A stretch of DNA of 59,335 nucleotides, taken from positions 707,210-766,544 of the forward strand of contig NZ_HE610718.1 of assembly GCF_000321025.1 (NCBI RefSeq). Reading direction: 5' to 3'. A model generated the notes under the pieces. The model was given only the letters and a program-made list of their open reading frames with translations. It was not told where the DNA came from and made no database searches. Each line of letters begins with the position of its first letter. Positions within the stretch are counted from its first letter, which is position 1. The position numbers and the translations under genes were made by a program. The stretch is from Peptoniphilus senegalensis JC140. GTDB taxonomy: Bacteria; Bacillota; Clostridia; Tissierellales; Peptoniphilaceae. Of the stretch, positions 37,001 through 45,682 are shown piece after piece.

Positions 37001-40000
37001 AATCAAGATTGGATTTTAATGCCTCATGAAGAACTTATGGCTTTGCCAGATGGCAATAAAGTAAAGGAAGACTACAAGAAATATAACGAGCATCACAAGT
37101 TTGATAATACTGACCTCCACTCATTAAAAGTTGAACCGCAATTTATTTTGGGGGATGATGGAAATTCTAAACCTAATCCTAAGGCAGAGTTCAATGAATT
37201 CCATTTCTATTACAGACGCTTTAAAACTCGTGACTACAAGGTAAATTATCTTGACAAAAAGGCAAAAGACAAAATTGACGAGATAATGGCAGGTACGGCT
37301 ACTCTTGAAGAAAAGAAGGCAGCTATTGCAAATATTGTTAAAGATAATAGCATAATACCTCAAGAAGAAGTTGTAAGTAGAAATAGACATTTTGATGCAA
37401 GAAATTACAGACGCATTCCAGGTTGGAAGCTTGCAAGCGACCCACAACAACAACTTTTCTATGATGTGGAAGAAGATACAGGAGAGTTTAAAGGTATCAA
37501 CGGAACAGGTCTTGATGAAATATTCTTCTATTATGAAGATGTTAGAGTTATAGATGTTCCAAAGGATGATCCAGTTCCAGATGGATATGTAAGAGTTACC
37601 TACAAGGTAAAAGATGGTGGCTCTTTTACTGACAAAAATGGAAATCCAGTAAAAGAAATAAACTACGATGTCATTAAGGGACTTAAATCAGATTTATTAG
37701 TTACACCACAAGAATTACAAGAGGGCGAAGCTAAAGAAGATGGCAAGTATTACATCACTCCAGATGCAGGAAAGAAATTCATAAAGTGGGATGAAAAACC
37801 TCTATTAAATGACAACACTATAATAGATAAAAATTACACATTTACTGCATTTTTTGACTGGTCTGATGTAAAGGTTGATACTTTAGTTGTTACTGAATCT
37901 TTTAAAGACGGCAATTGGATAAATAATTTTATCCCTACTGAAGATGTGCTTAAAGAACAAGTTAAAAAATTAGATAAAAATGGAAAAGAAGTAGCTTTCC
38001 CAACAGGAACAGAAATTACAATCAAGGACAGTGCAGATGAAATCTATGAAAAACTAAGAGAACTTGACAAAGACGATTCAACAGAACTTGTTAGAGAAGT
38101 AAAAATCAAGGCAGAGATAAAGTTTTCTGATAACTCTAAACAAGAGATTGAAATACCAGTAAAGGTTTATAAAAATGTTTACGAAGCCCTTACAAGTGGA
38201 GCAATGCCAAAAGTTTTAAAGGATGCAACAGAAGCTGATGGAGATCTTATTAATGTCACTGGTAACTATGTAAAAGTTACAGTTAATCCAACAGGAAAGC
38301 CAGGGGAAAAAGATTCTAAGATTTACTATGTAAACAAAAACGCTTGGGTAGAAATTCCTGAAATCACTTTGACAGAAGCTGAAAAGAAAGAACTTGGTTT
38401 CACTCATTGGTCAGCAGATAAAGACGCACAAAATGAAAATGGTGCTTATGACTTTAGCAAGCGTCATAAATTTACAGAAGAGACAGTCATTTCTCCAGGA
38501 TTTGAAAAGGATGTAGTTGAACAAACTGATCCTAACAATAAACCTCCTGTACCAGAATCTTATGTGAAGGTAATAGTTAAGACAACAGATAAGGCAACAG
38601 ATGACACAGCCTTTGAAGAAACATTCTGGGTTAACTCAACTAAGGAAGTAACAATTTCAGTTACTGAACCTACAGGAAAAACTAACCAAGAAGTGGATAT
38701 ACCAAACCTTGGCAAGAAAAATGTTAATTATGAATTTAAAGAATGGCAAAAGGTTAAGACTGGCGAATCTGATGACAACTTAATTGATGTAAGACCAGAA
38801 AAAATTGATTTAGCTAAGCATCAATATACAGATAAAGTAACAGTAATAGAAGCTGCTTATAAAAAATCAATTCAAGCAGGAACAATTGAAGATCCATTAA
38901 AGACTACAAAATTAGATACGCCACAAGGCAAAGAAATAACAGATAAGGATTTAATTAAACAAATTACACCGCAAGATGGTAAAGAAATTGATTCAATAAC
39001 AGTTATTTCAAAACCAGATCCAAATACAACAGGTAAGCAAGAAGCAAAAGTTATCGTTAAATACAAAGACGGTACTACACAAGGAACTAATGACAATCCA
39101 GTAATAATTCCAGTTGAAGTTCACAAAAACATAATTCCAGCTGGACCAAAGGGAGAAAAGCCAGAAGGCGTTCTCGATAATTATGTGAAAGTTATTTTCA
39201 AGGCAGGCACAGGCGGAAAGCTTGAAGATACACTTACTGGAAACTTCATTTATTATGTATCGCCAGAAGTGGAAGTCGATATGACAGAAGTTGCTAGAGA
39301 CATCAAAAAAACTCCAGACACTGGATATTTTGTAAATGGAGAAAATTGGAGCAACAAAGATAATAAAACTTTAAAGGGAACATTCACAGATAATGAAACA
39401 GTTTTTGAATTTGTATTTGATAAGTCAACAGATATAGTAGAAAAAACTGACGATAGTGTTAAAAAACCAGATAGCTATGTAACAGTAATTTTCAGAGCGG
39501 ACGATCATGGTAAGCTTGAGGGAGATAAGACTGAAAAGATTTATTATGTAAATCCAAAGGCAGGCATCAAACTTGTTGAGTTGGCAGATGGACAAACTGC
39601 AGGAGAAAAAGAACTAGCAGTTCCAAAGACAATTGCAGATAAAAACTATCTATTTGAAAAATGGTACGAAGCTATTGATAAAAATAATCCTGTTACAAAT
39701 AACCTAGAATATGTAGCAAGGTTTGTTAAGGATGGAGTTACTTTGACTTACGATGCAAATGGAGCTGAAGGAAAAGTTCCAGAAGGAGTAACAGTAGCTC
39801 AAGGTACTAGCGTAAGACTAGCATCAGCAGCAGGATTATCAAAGAAAGATGCTAAATTTGATGGTTGGAAAATTGGAGATAAAACTTATCAAGCTGGTGA
39901 TTTAGTAACTTTAGAAGAAAGTAAAACAGCTGTTGCTCAATGGACAAATGATAAAGATATTATCCCTTATGATCCAAAAGACCCAATCACTAGACCAGAT

Positions 40001-43000
40001 GACACTTATGTAAGAGTTACTTTTGACACAGATGAAGGATTAAGTTTAACAGAAAGTAAAGCATACTATGTAAAGAAAGATGCAAATATTACTCTTGCAG
40101 AATTAACAAAACCAGCCTACGAAGAAAAAACTGGTTATACTTTTGACAAGTGGGATAAAGAGGATACACTTGTAATTACAGAAGATATAGTTGTAAAAGC
40201 TAAGGCAAATCCAATTCCAGATACAATTGAGAAAAAAGACGGAGTAGATAAGCCTAAGGGATATGTGGAAGTTAATTTCACAGCAGGAATCAATGGTAGC
40301 TTGGAAGAAGATAAAGTTTACTATGTTAATCCTAGCAAGTATGTAACTTTAGTTCCACCTACTCCAATTGGAGATACTGGATTTGAATTTTCTGCATGGG
40401 ATATAAATCCAGAAGTTCCAAGAGTTTATACAGATCCAGTTACAACAATTACTGCAAGCTTTAATCCTATAGATGCAGTATCAATTACACCAAAGTCAGG
40501 CTATGTAAAGGTTGACTTTGTAATTGAAGGTAATGGCGGTCAAATCGCTAAAGGCGAAACAACAACTTATTATGTTGACCCTAATAGAAAAGTAACGCTA
40601 AATGCACCTACACCTGTTGCGGATACTGGCTATGAGTTTAATACTTGGACACCTGATCCAAAAGTTTCACAAGCATATAATAAAGCGACAACAATTAAGG
40701 GAACTTTCACTGAACTTGCTCCTATAATTCCTGCAACTGATGATCAAGGAAAGGAAAATCCTAAACCAGATGGCTATGTAACAGTGACTTTTGAAAAGGG
40801 AGAACATGGAACAAAGATAGAAGGACAAACTATTTACTATGTAAATCCAAAGGCAAATAAGACGTTGGGCGATCTTACAAGACCAAGAGTAGAAGAAGAA
40901 ATTGGATATAAGTTTACTAAATGGGATAAGTTGGATAGTAAAGTTATAAGTGAAGATTTAACAGTAAGTGCGATTTACGATAAAATTCCTGATATTATTC
41001 CAAAGGATAAGCCAAATGGCGGCGAAAATGATAAACCTGATGGATATATCACAGTAAGCTTTAGTGCAGAGAAAAATGGAAAATTAGAAGGCACAAGTAT
41101 CTATTATATTAAGCCTAATACAGCAGTTGCATTAAAGGTATTAGAACCAAGAGTTATACCGAACACAGGATTTGACTTTGCTAATTGGGATACACAAATA
41201 GAAAAGAAAATCGAATATTCTGATGGCGATGTAATAAAAGCTTTGTACAATGCAAAAGACAATGTAATTCCTCAAAAGAATACTGATGGTTCTGATAAGC
41301 CGGAAGGATATTTCACAGTAAGATTTGATAAGGGCGAACATGGAAAAGAATTAACAGGACAAACTGTTTACTATGTAAAACCAAATGTAGAAGTTACAGT
41401 ACCTGCTCCAAGTGTTAAGGCAAATATTGGATATGACTTTAAGAATTGGGATAAGGACCTTACTCAAACATTTACTAGAGATGAGACAATAACAGCAGAA
41501 TATACTTCTAAGGATGATATAATCCCACAAAAGAATACTGATGGCTCTGACAAACCAGAAGGCTATAAGACAGTTAAGTTTGTTGGTGTTAATGGAAAAT
41601 TAGAAGGAACTTTAGTATATTATGTAAACCCAGAAAAAGTAGTGGACCTTACTGATAAGGTTAATGGATTAACAAAAACTCCAGACTTTGCATATACTGA
41701 AGTAGGTGGAACTTGGAATCCAACTGAATTTAATAAGAAATTTACAGATGATTTGACAACTTTCACATTTACATTTGTAAGACTTCAAAATGTAATTCCT
41801 GAAAACAATCCAGATGGAAGTACAAACAAACAACCTGAGGGCTATGTAAAAGTAACACTTATTCCAACAGATAAGGCAACAGATGCAACAAAGGAAAATA
41901 AGGTTTACTTTGTAAATCCTAAAGAACAAGTAACTATTCCAAGTACAGATCCTGTAGGAAGAGAAATTACGGATGCTAATAATAACACCTATACTTTCTT
42001 GTTCAAAGAATGGGCTGTTACAAGAGGAACAATTACACCATCTTGGGAACCAGGAATTGAGATTAATGGCAAATTTAATCAAGATACAGACATTACAGCT
42101 AAGTACAATGTAAAAGCTGAAAAATTAACTAATGGTCCTATTCCAAAGGATAATGTTGTAACAGGAAAAGGCGATGTTCCAAATCCAAATGATTTGATTA
42201 AAAATATTTTTGATCCTAATGATCCAAACAACAAAGATAATTTACCAAAGGGAACAACCTTCACTTATACAAAGGACGGTACTCCTGATGTAAATAACCC
42301 TGGAGAAGCAAGAGCAGAAATTGAAGTTCATTATCCAGATGGAAAAACAAGTGTAGTTAAAGTGCCAATTAAGGTAGTTGATCATGTAGTTCCACAAATT
42401 GGTGGAGAAAATGGACAAAAACCACTTGTACCAGATTCTTATGTAAAGATAACAGTTGATACAACTGATAATGCAACTCCGAATACTAAATTTACTAAAG
42501 TATTCTGGGTTAAACCAAATGTGGAAGTTACAATTCCAGACATTCTTGCTCCAACAGGTAAAGTTGTTGAAGAAGGTAGAGTTACAAAGACAAATAGATT
42601 TGTTAAGTGGCAATTAGTTGGAAGTGATCCTGCTAAATTCTACGAAACAGAAATTACAGACACATTCACAAAAGATGAAACGATAGTTGCAACTTACGAA
42701 TTTGACAAAAATGTAGAACCTAAAGGAAAAGACGATCAATGGATACCACAAGGATCTAATCCATCTCCAAAAGATTTTATAGAAAATCCTTATGACGATA
42801 ATGATCCTAATAACAAAGATAACTTGCCACCAGGAACTAAATTTGAATTTGTTGGCGGAAATCCAGATACTCAAACACCAGGAACAAATAAGACAACAAC
42901 AATAAAGGTAATTTATCCAAATGGAGAAACAAGAGAAGTTCCAGTAAAATACAATGTAACTGGCGATGTAGTTGAACAACCAGATCCAAATGATCCAACA

Positions 43001-44338
43001 ACTAAACCAGCTGTTCCAGATAATTTTGTAAAAGTTACTGTAATTCCAACAAAAAAGGCAAAGGACGAAACAAATAGAGTATTCTGGGTAAATCCAGAAA
43101 AAGTTGTTACAATCCCTGTAAATTCACCAGAAGTTAAAGATGAACTTCAAAATGATAGATGGAGATTCTCTCGATGGGATACACCTTTGACAGGGACATT
43201 TACAAGTGAGACTAAAATAACAGCAATATATGTTGTAGAAGCTGCTCCAATTGTTCCACAACCAAATGTTAAATATGTAATAACAGATGTAGGCGTACAA
43301 CCAACTAAGGATAAGTACCTAGAAAAAATTACTCCTCCTACTGGCAAAGATATTGGCAATATTGATATTATCGAGCAACCAGACGTAAACAAAAAAGGAG
43401 TAAGTTCTGCAACAATAAAGGTAACTTATACAGATGGAACAAGTGTAACTGTTAAAATGGATGTAATTGTTCAAGATAAGTATGTGCCACCAACACCAGA
43501 AAGACCAGATGATCCTTATTATCCAGAAAGGCCTTACTATCCAGAGAGACCATACTATCCACTTCGTCCAGAAGTTAGATATGAAACAATAATCCAAGAA
43601 AAAGTTGTCAAAGTGCCAATAATTGACAATGCTTATTTCAAAGAAGTAAGGTATATGCAAGGATTTAATGGCGACTTTAGACCTAAGGATGGACTTACTC
43701 GTGCTGAGGCAGCACAAATTCTTGCCAACGCACTTGTTGAAGATGGCTACAAGTACAATTCAAACTTCAAACTTTCTTACAAGGACATTGGAGAAGCTTG
43801 GTACACTAGAGCTGTCAAGATTGTAACAGAAGCTAATGTATTTGAGGGTTACGATGATGGTAACTTTAAACCACAATCTAAGATTACAAGGAATGAATGG
43901 ATTGCAACACTAAAGAGATTCCAAGAAATTGGAAATGCAAGTGGAAATCACATGAATTTGAGAGATGGACACTGGGCAATGAGAGAAATCGAAGCAGCAT
44001 ACAATGAAGGCTGGTTAAAGATTTACACTGACGGACTTGCAACTTATAAGGGCGATGAATTTATCCCAAGAGAAGAAGTTGCCGCAGTTTCTAACAAGGC
44101 ATTCAAGAGAGTTCTTGACAAGACTTACATTAGAAACAACGAAAAGAGTCTAATATCTTACAAAGATGTCAATAAAGATATGTGGTCTTACGAAGACATC
44201 CTTTGTGCAAGCAACACTTTCTTATACAAGAATGATTTATACAGAGCACACTGGATTAAAGAAGACAAAAATGTATTCAATATTGATACAAGGGATCTAA
44301 ATATTGTGCAAGCAAAATTTCAAAGAAATCCTAGATAG
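34073..44338 (+). CDS. Giant SLH-anchored repetitive surface protein (adhesin-like)
   Basis: A 3,421-residue exported protein. A signal peptide covers about residues 1-37 (ending QAIAA). The N-terminal 1,000 residues contain InlB-B-repeat/Flg_new-like segments (FLGWKPS, FKGWATDP, FLGWQV). From about residue 1,400 to 3,040 there are about 14 modules built around YVKV..F, YYVNP or FWVNP, and a Y.F..W core. Rib-like domains are interspersed, with the NNKDNLPPGT and YPDGKT signatures. A Pro/Tyr spacer (about 3,139-3,166) leads to three SLH repeats (about 3,186-3,350). It should be held on the cell-wall polymer and extend outward as a long stalk. AGGAGG precedes the ATG. Single gene. The stretch near 35.3-36.3 kb is clearly more GC-rich. 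Ligand unknown. Confidence 0.92.
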   Translation: MKYIRENKLKGLFKKGLCGLLAIIMLITAFPLQAIAAQLNYDDIGGQKSTYINNIDPVTPGKADNANEYIKEPEMPEIYTLRSDYLVQKDHKWRVNYQPYVASVGANATAEERAKVDKKINLPDLKGYDKQEDSFDITYDSIVKAAKTGEKTGDTWQKDQEFKYDAKESAFYVKHVFQSLTNFNEYGKKDGETDDHFGLVTGRTGSILDIQPLDDNLIEGFTPEADKLTSMVPENTSGFQVEYRYNRNSYEIDYDTVDGSDIDSRLLYYGQVIPKVEVPTKKGSIFLGWKPSVEIKGRVGNVDKTFAANEIIKDNADNAIKDLDANLIVPAKNVVFKADWKDAPKADYLIQFWTEKPDYDDKYDTLSLRKRYDYIGSRRIENADTGSRPDLTNLPIDGITFPDLNDGRLEKAQNDPKEFARYYFLNEKLTEKQNASKENPNVQKSVLSTGETVYNVYYDRRVYTLYFTSINNEYDDYAYWPIITKDGQVLGKEGAPYKVDVRFNQSLDKIWPKDEEISGLPKGDTSEPTGDDGLIGWMINHNNNDNGVLIFRDTPPYRLSAEDFIDPEDVMGTDTDHGNGHADEIPIADGKTKARDKYEISLGASYIDTAIPYHIDIIKDDFEGKEQIDYDMSYWKSDTNTYDYEFILPHLQGFTLKKEKRPAQLIRNEKVGDVDKTFDELNAERNKKTPFRSDDDKIEYISHFPWSQKLFDGTNAYDYANYYRNKYKLKLNNDPKAIKNDNEYVLNKDMFDVYYEMPLNNLNLDTNNVPKKPDWVPDNWEFKGWATDPAGENLLKDGKETKLHYDQFLFAKWGEPDAKWKVTIDPDGGTMRNITVEDLIFRRSEDHNVNKSAVKEANEGSKQIFTVNHKEKLNKVQKPKRKGYDFLGWQVIRYNKDGNVDTSYRKTYGVPELYAFGNDVVGDVYIKAIWLANNKIDVPVYHHFIGKDGNEIGNPRKFIIEDARAKFYTAATATEQNQDWILMPHEELMALPDGNKVKEDYKKYNEHHKFDNTDLHSLKVEPQFILGDDGNSKPNPKAEFNEFHFYYRRFKTRDYKVNYLDKKAKDKIDEIMAGTATLEEKKAAIANIVKDNSIIPQEEVVSRNRHFDARNYRRIPGWKLASDPQQQLFYDVEEDTGEFKGINGTGLDEIFFYYEDVRVIDVPKDDPVPDGYVRVTYKVKDGGSFTDKNGNPVKEINYDVIKGLKSDLLVTPQELQEGEAKEDGKYYITPDAGKKFIKWDEKPLLNDNTIIDKNYTFTAFFDWSDVKVDTLVVTESFKDGNWINNFIPTEDVLKEQVKKLDKNGKEVAFPTGTEITIKDSADEIYEKLRELDKDDSTELVREVKIKAEIKFSDNSKQEIEIPVKVYKNVYEALTSGAMPKVLKDATEADGDLINVTGNYVKVTVNPTGKPGEKDSKIYYVNKNAWVEIPEITLTEAEKKELGFTHWSADKDAQNENGAYDFSKRHKFTEETVISPGFEKDVVEQTDPNNKPPVPESYVKVIVKTTDKATDDTAFEETFWVNSTKEVTISVTEPTGKTNQEVDIPNLGKKNVNYEFKEWQKVKTGESDDNLIDVRPEKIDLAKHQYTDKVTVIEAAYKKSIQAGTIEDPLKTTKLDTPQGKEITDKDLIKQITPQDGKEIDSITVISKPDPNTTGKQEAKVIVKYKDGTTQGTNDNPVIIPVEVHKNIIPAGPKGEKPEGVLDNYVKVIFKAGTGGKLEDTLTGNFIYYVSPEVEVDMTEVARDIKKTPDTGYFVNGENWSNKDNKTLKGTFTDNETVFEFVFDKSTDIVEKTDDSVKKPDSYVTVIFRADDHGKLEGDKTEKIYYVNPKAGIKLVELADGQTAGEKELAVPKTIADKNYLFEKWYEAIDKNNPVTNNLEYVARFVKDGVTLTYDANGAEGKVPEGVTVAQGTSVRLASAAGLSKKDAKFDGWKIGDKTYQAGDLVTLEESKTAVAQWTNDKDIIPYDPKDPITRPDDTYVRVTFDTDEGLSLTESKAYYVKKDANITLAELTKPAYEEKTGYTFDKWDKEDTLVITEDIVVKAKANPIPDTIEKKDGVDKPKGYVEVNFTAGINGSLEEDKVYYVNPSKYVTLVPPTPIGDTGFEFSAWDINPEVPRVYTDPVTTITASFNPIDAVSITPKSGYVKVDFVIEGNGGQIAKGETTTYYVDPNRKVTLNAPTPVADTGYEFNTWTPDPKVSQAYNKATTIKGTFTELAPIIPATDDQGKENPKPDGYVTVTFEKGEHGTKIEGQTIYYVNPKANKTLGDLTRPRVEEEIGYKFTKWDKLDSKVISEDLTVSAIYDKIPDIIPKDKPNGGENDKPDGYITVSFSAEKNGKLEGTSIYYIKPNTAVALKVLEPRVIPNTGFDFANWDTQIEKKIEYSDGDVIKALYNAKDNVIPQKNTDGSDKPEGYFTVRFDKGEHGKELTGQTVYYVKPNVEVTVPAPSVKANIGYDFKNWDKDLTQTFTRDETITAEYTSKDDIIPQKNTDGSDKPEGYKTVKFVGVNGKLEGTLVYYVNPEKVVDLTDKVNGLTKTPDFAYTEVGGTWNPTEFNKKFTDDLTTFTFTFVRLQNVIPENNPDGSTNKQPEGYVKVTLIPTDKATDATKENKVYFVNPKEQVTIPSTDPVGREITDANNNTYTFLFKEWAVTRGTITPSWEPGIEINGKFNQDTDITAKYNVKAEKLTNGPIPKDNVVTGKGDVPNPNDLIKNIFDPNDPNNKDNLPKGTTFTYTKDGTPDVNNPGEARAEIEVHYPDGKTSVVKVPIKVVDHVVPQIGGENGQKPLVPDSYVKITVDTTDNATPNTKFTKVFWVKPNVEVTIPDILAPTGKVVEEGRVTKTNRFVKWQLVGSDPAKFYETEITDTFTKDETIVATYEFDKNVEPKGKDDQWIPQGSNPSPKDFIENPYDDNDPNNKDNLPPGTKFEFVGGNPDTQTPGTNKTTTIKVIYPNGETREVPVKYNVTGDVVEQPDPNDPTTKPAVPDNFVKVTVIPTKKAKDETNRVFWVNPEKVVTIPVNSPEVKDELQNDRWRFSRWDTPLTGTFTSETKITAIYVVEAAPIVPQPNVKYVITDVGVQPTKDKYLEKITPPTGKDIGNIDIIEQPDVNKKGVSSATIKVTYTDGTSVTVKMDVIVQDKYVPPTPERPDDPYYPERPYYPERPYYPLRPEVRYETIIQEKVVKVPIIDNAYFKEVRYMQGFNGDFRPKDGLTRAEAAQILANALVEDGYKYNSNFKLSYKDIGEAWYTRAVKIVTEANVFEGYDDGNFKPQSKITRNEWIATLKRFQEIGNASGNHMNLRDGHWAMREIEAAYNEGWLKIYTDGLATYKGDEFIPREEVAAVSNKAFKRVLDKTYIRNNEKSLISYKDVNKDMWSYEDILCASNTFLYKNDLYRAHWIKEDKNVFNIDTRDLNIVQAKFQRNPR

Positions 44339-44358
44339 GAAAAGTGAATAAAGAAAAA

Positions 44359-44387
44359 GTGGAGGGCGAAAGCCTTCCATTTTTTTA
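44359..44387 (+). terminator. Terminator after the giant gene
   Basis: GTGGAGGGC pairs with GCCTTCCAT over GAAA and runs into T6. Confidence 0.88.
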
Positions 44388-44446
44388 TGAGAAAAATTAA
44401 AGATAAAAGATAGATAAATGTTTAGAGACTTTTATTTATATTTTAG

Positions 44447-44496
44447 GATAAAATAAATTTTTTCAAGCTAAGATAAAATAAATTTTTTCAAGCTAA
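44447..44496. repeat. Perfect 25-bp tandem duplication
   Basis: Positions 44447-44471 are repeated exactly at 44472-44496, starting GATAAAATAAATT and ending TTCAAGCTAA. A recent duplication in non-coding sequence. Confidence 0.92.
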
Positions 44497-44499
44497 CTC

Positions 44500-44538
44500 C
44501 TCCAAAAATATTTAAGAATAAATTAAATACTTTTGGAG
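44500..44538. other. 16-bp inverted repeat, non-terminator
   Basis: Arms 44500-44515 and 44523-44538 match at 15 of 16 pairs around a 7-nt loop. No T-run follows on either strand. It could be an operator or processing site. From 44539 to 44778 I see only AT-rich sequence with scattered GAAATAAAAT words and no gene. Confidence 0.7.
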
Positions 44539-44778
44539 AAGTGGTCATAAAATGTTAAAAAATTAATTTGTGTAAGTAAATTTTGAAGTAGCGATTTAGA
44601 AATAAAATCGTAGAAATAAACTTGCGGAAATAAAATTTTGATTAAAAGAAAAAAAGAAATTGTTTTCAAAATTATATTTAAACTTAAAAATAATAGTATT
44701 TTCCTTGAGAAAAGCCCAAGATACTAAAAAACATAAAAAAATTTTCAAAAAAAATCTTATGAAAATGTTATTTTACTA

Positions 44779-44807
44779 TTGTAATCTTGTAAAGAGTATG
44801 AGATAAT
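44779..44807 (+). promoter_or_regulatory. Promoter of the L-fucose operon
   Basis: TTGTAA (44779-44784) and GATAAT (44802-44807) are 17 bp apart. GAAACGCAAATACG at 44815-44828, just downstream, is a candidate regulator site and resembles GAAACGTAAA in front of fucO. Confidence 0.65.
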
Positions 44808-44876
44808 TCTTACAGAAACGCAAATACGAATTGGTTCTTAATAACGAACAATTTACATTAATTTTAGGAGGATATT

Positions 44877-45668
44877 ATGGATCTACATTTAAAAGGAAAA
44901 GTTGTTATTATTACAGGTGGTTTTAAGGGAATAGGTAGAGCAATTTCATTACAATGTGCTAGAGAAGGTATTATTCCAGTTGTATTAAACAGAAAAAATG
45001 ATCAAGCTGAACCTTTTGAGAAAGAACTTAAAGAGATTACTGATAAATATTCAATTTATTACATTGATTTGAATAATACAGATGAAATAAAACCTATAGT
45101 TGAAGATGTAATTAAAAAGTACGGAAGAATTGATGGAATTGTAAATAATGCTGGAAGAAATGATAATTTAGCATTGGAAACAACAGATTGGCAAGAATTT
45201 GAGAAGTCTATTCACGGCAATTTAACTCATTATTATGAATTAGTTCATCAATCAGTAAAATATTTAAAAGAATCTAAGGGTTCAATAGTGAACATAGCAT
45301 CTAAAACTGCACTTACTGGACAAGGTAAGACAAGTGCTTATGCAGCAGCTAAGGGAGCAATTTTAGGACTAACAAGAGAATGGGCAGCTGCACTTATAAA
45401 AGATAGTGTAAGAGTAAATGCAATCGTAGTTGCTGAGGCTTGGACACCTCTTTATGCGGATTGGATAAAAACTTTTGGCGATGAAAAAGCTCAAAAGGAA
45501 AGACTTGCCTTAATAACTGATAGAATACCACTAGAACACAGAATGACTGAACCATCAGAAATTGCTAATACTGTAGTATTTTTATTGTCAGACAGAGCAT
45601 CTCACACAACTGGACAATGGGTATATGTTGATGGTGGTTATGTTCATTTAGATAGAGCTTTAGATTAA
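44877..45668 (+). CDS. SDR oxidoreductase, probable L-fucose dehydrogenase
   Basis: A 263-residue short-chain dehydrogenase. The cofactor motif TGGFKGIG is at residues 13-20, NNAG at 90-93, and the catalytic Tyr155-x3-Lys159 is intact. It probably oxidises L-fucose at C1 to L-fucono-lactone with NAD(P)+. The assignment rests on the neighbours: a FucP-type symporter, a lactonase-like amidohydrolase, a two-part sugar-acid dehydratase and a KDF-type aldolase. AGGAGG precedes the ATG. First gene of the operon. Specificity for L-galactose or D-arabinose, which share stereochemistry, is possible. Confidence 0.85.
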   Translation: MDLHLKGKVVIITGGFKGIGRAISLQCAREGIIPVVLNRKNDQAEPFEKELKEITDKYSIYYIDLNNTDEIKPIVEDVIKKYGRIDGIVNNAGRNDNLALETTDWQEFEKSIHGNLTHYYELVHQSVKYLKESKGSIVNIASKTALTGQGKTSAYAAAKGAILGLTREWAAALIKDSVRVNAIVVAEAWTPLYADWIKTFGDEKAQKERLALITDRIPLEHRMTEPSEIANTVVFLLSDRASHTTGQWVYVDGGYVHLDRALD

Positions 45669-45682
45669 TTGGGGTTGATCAA

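Noticed and set aside
41141-43717. Long antisense frames under the giant gene (for example 42242-42613 and 43319-43717)
   Set aside because: They are Cys/Phe/Ile/Ser-rich shadow translations of the repeat codons, without ribosome sites or promoters.
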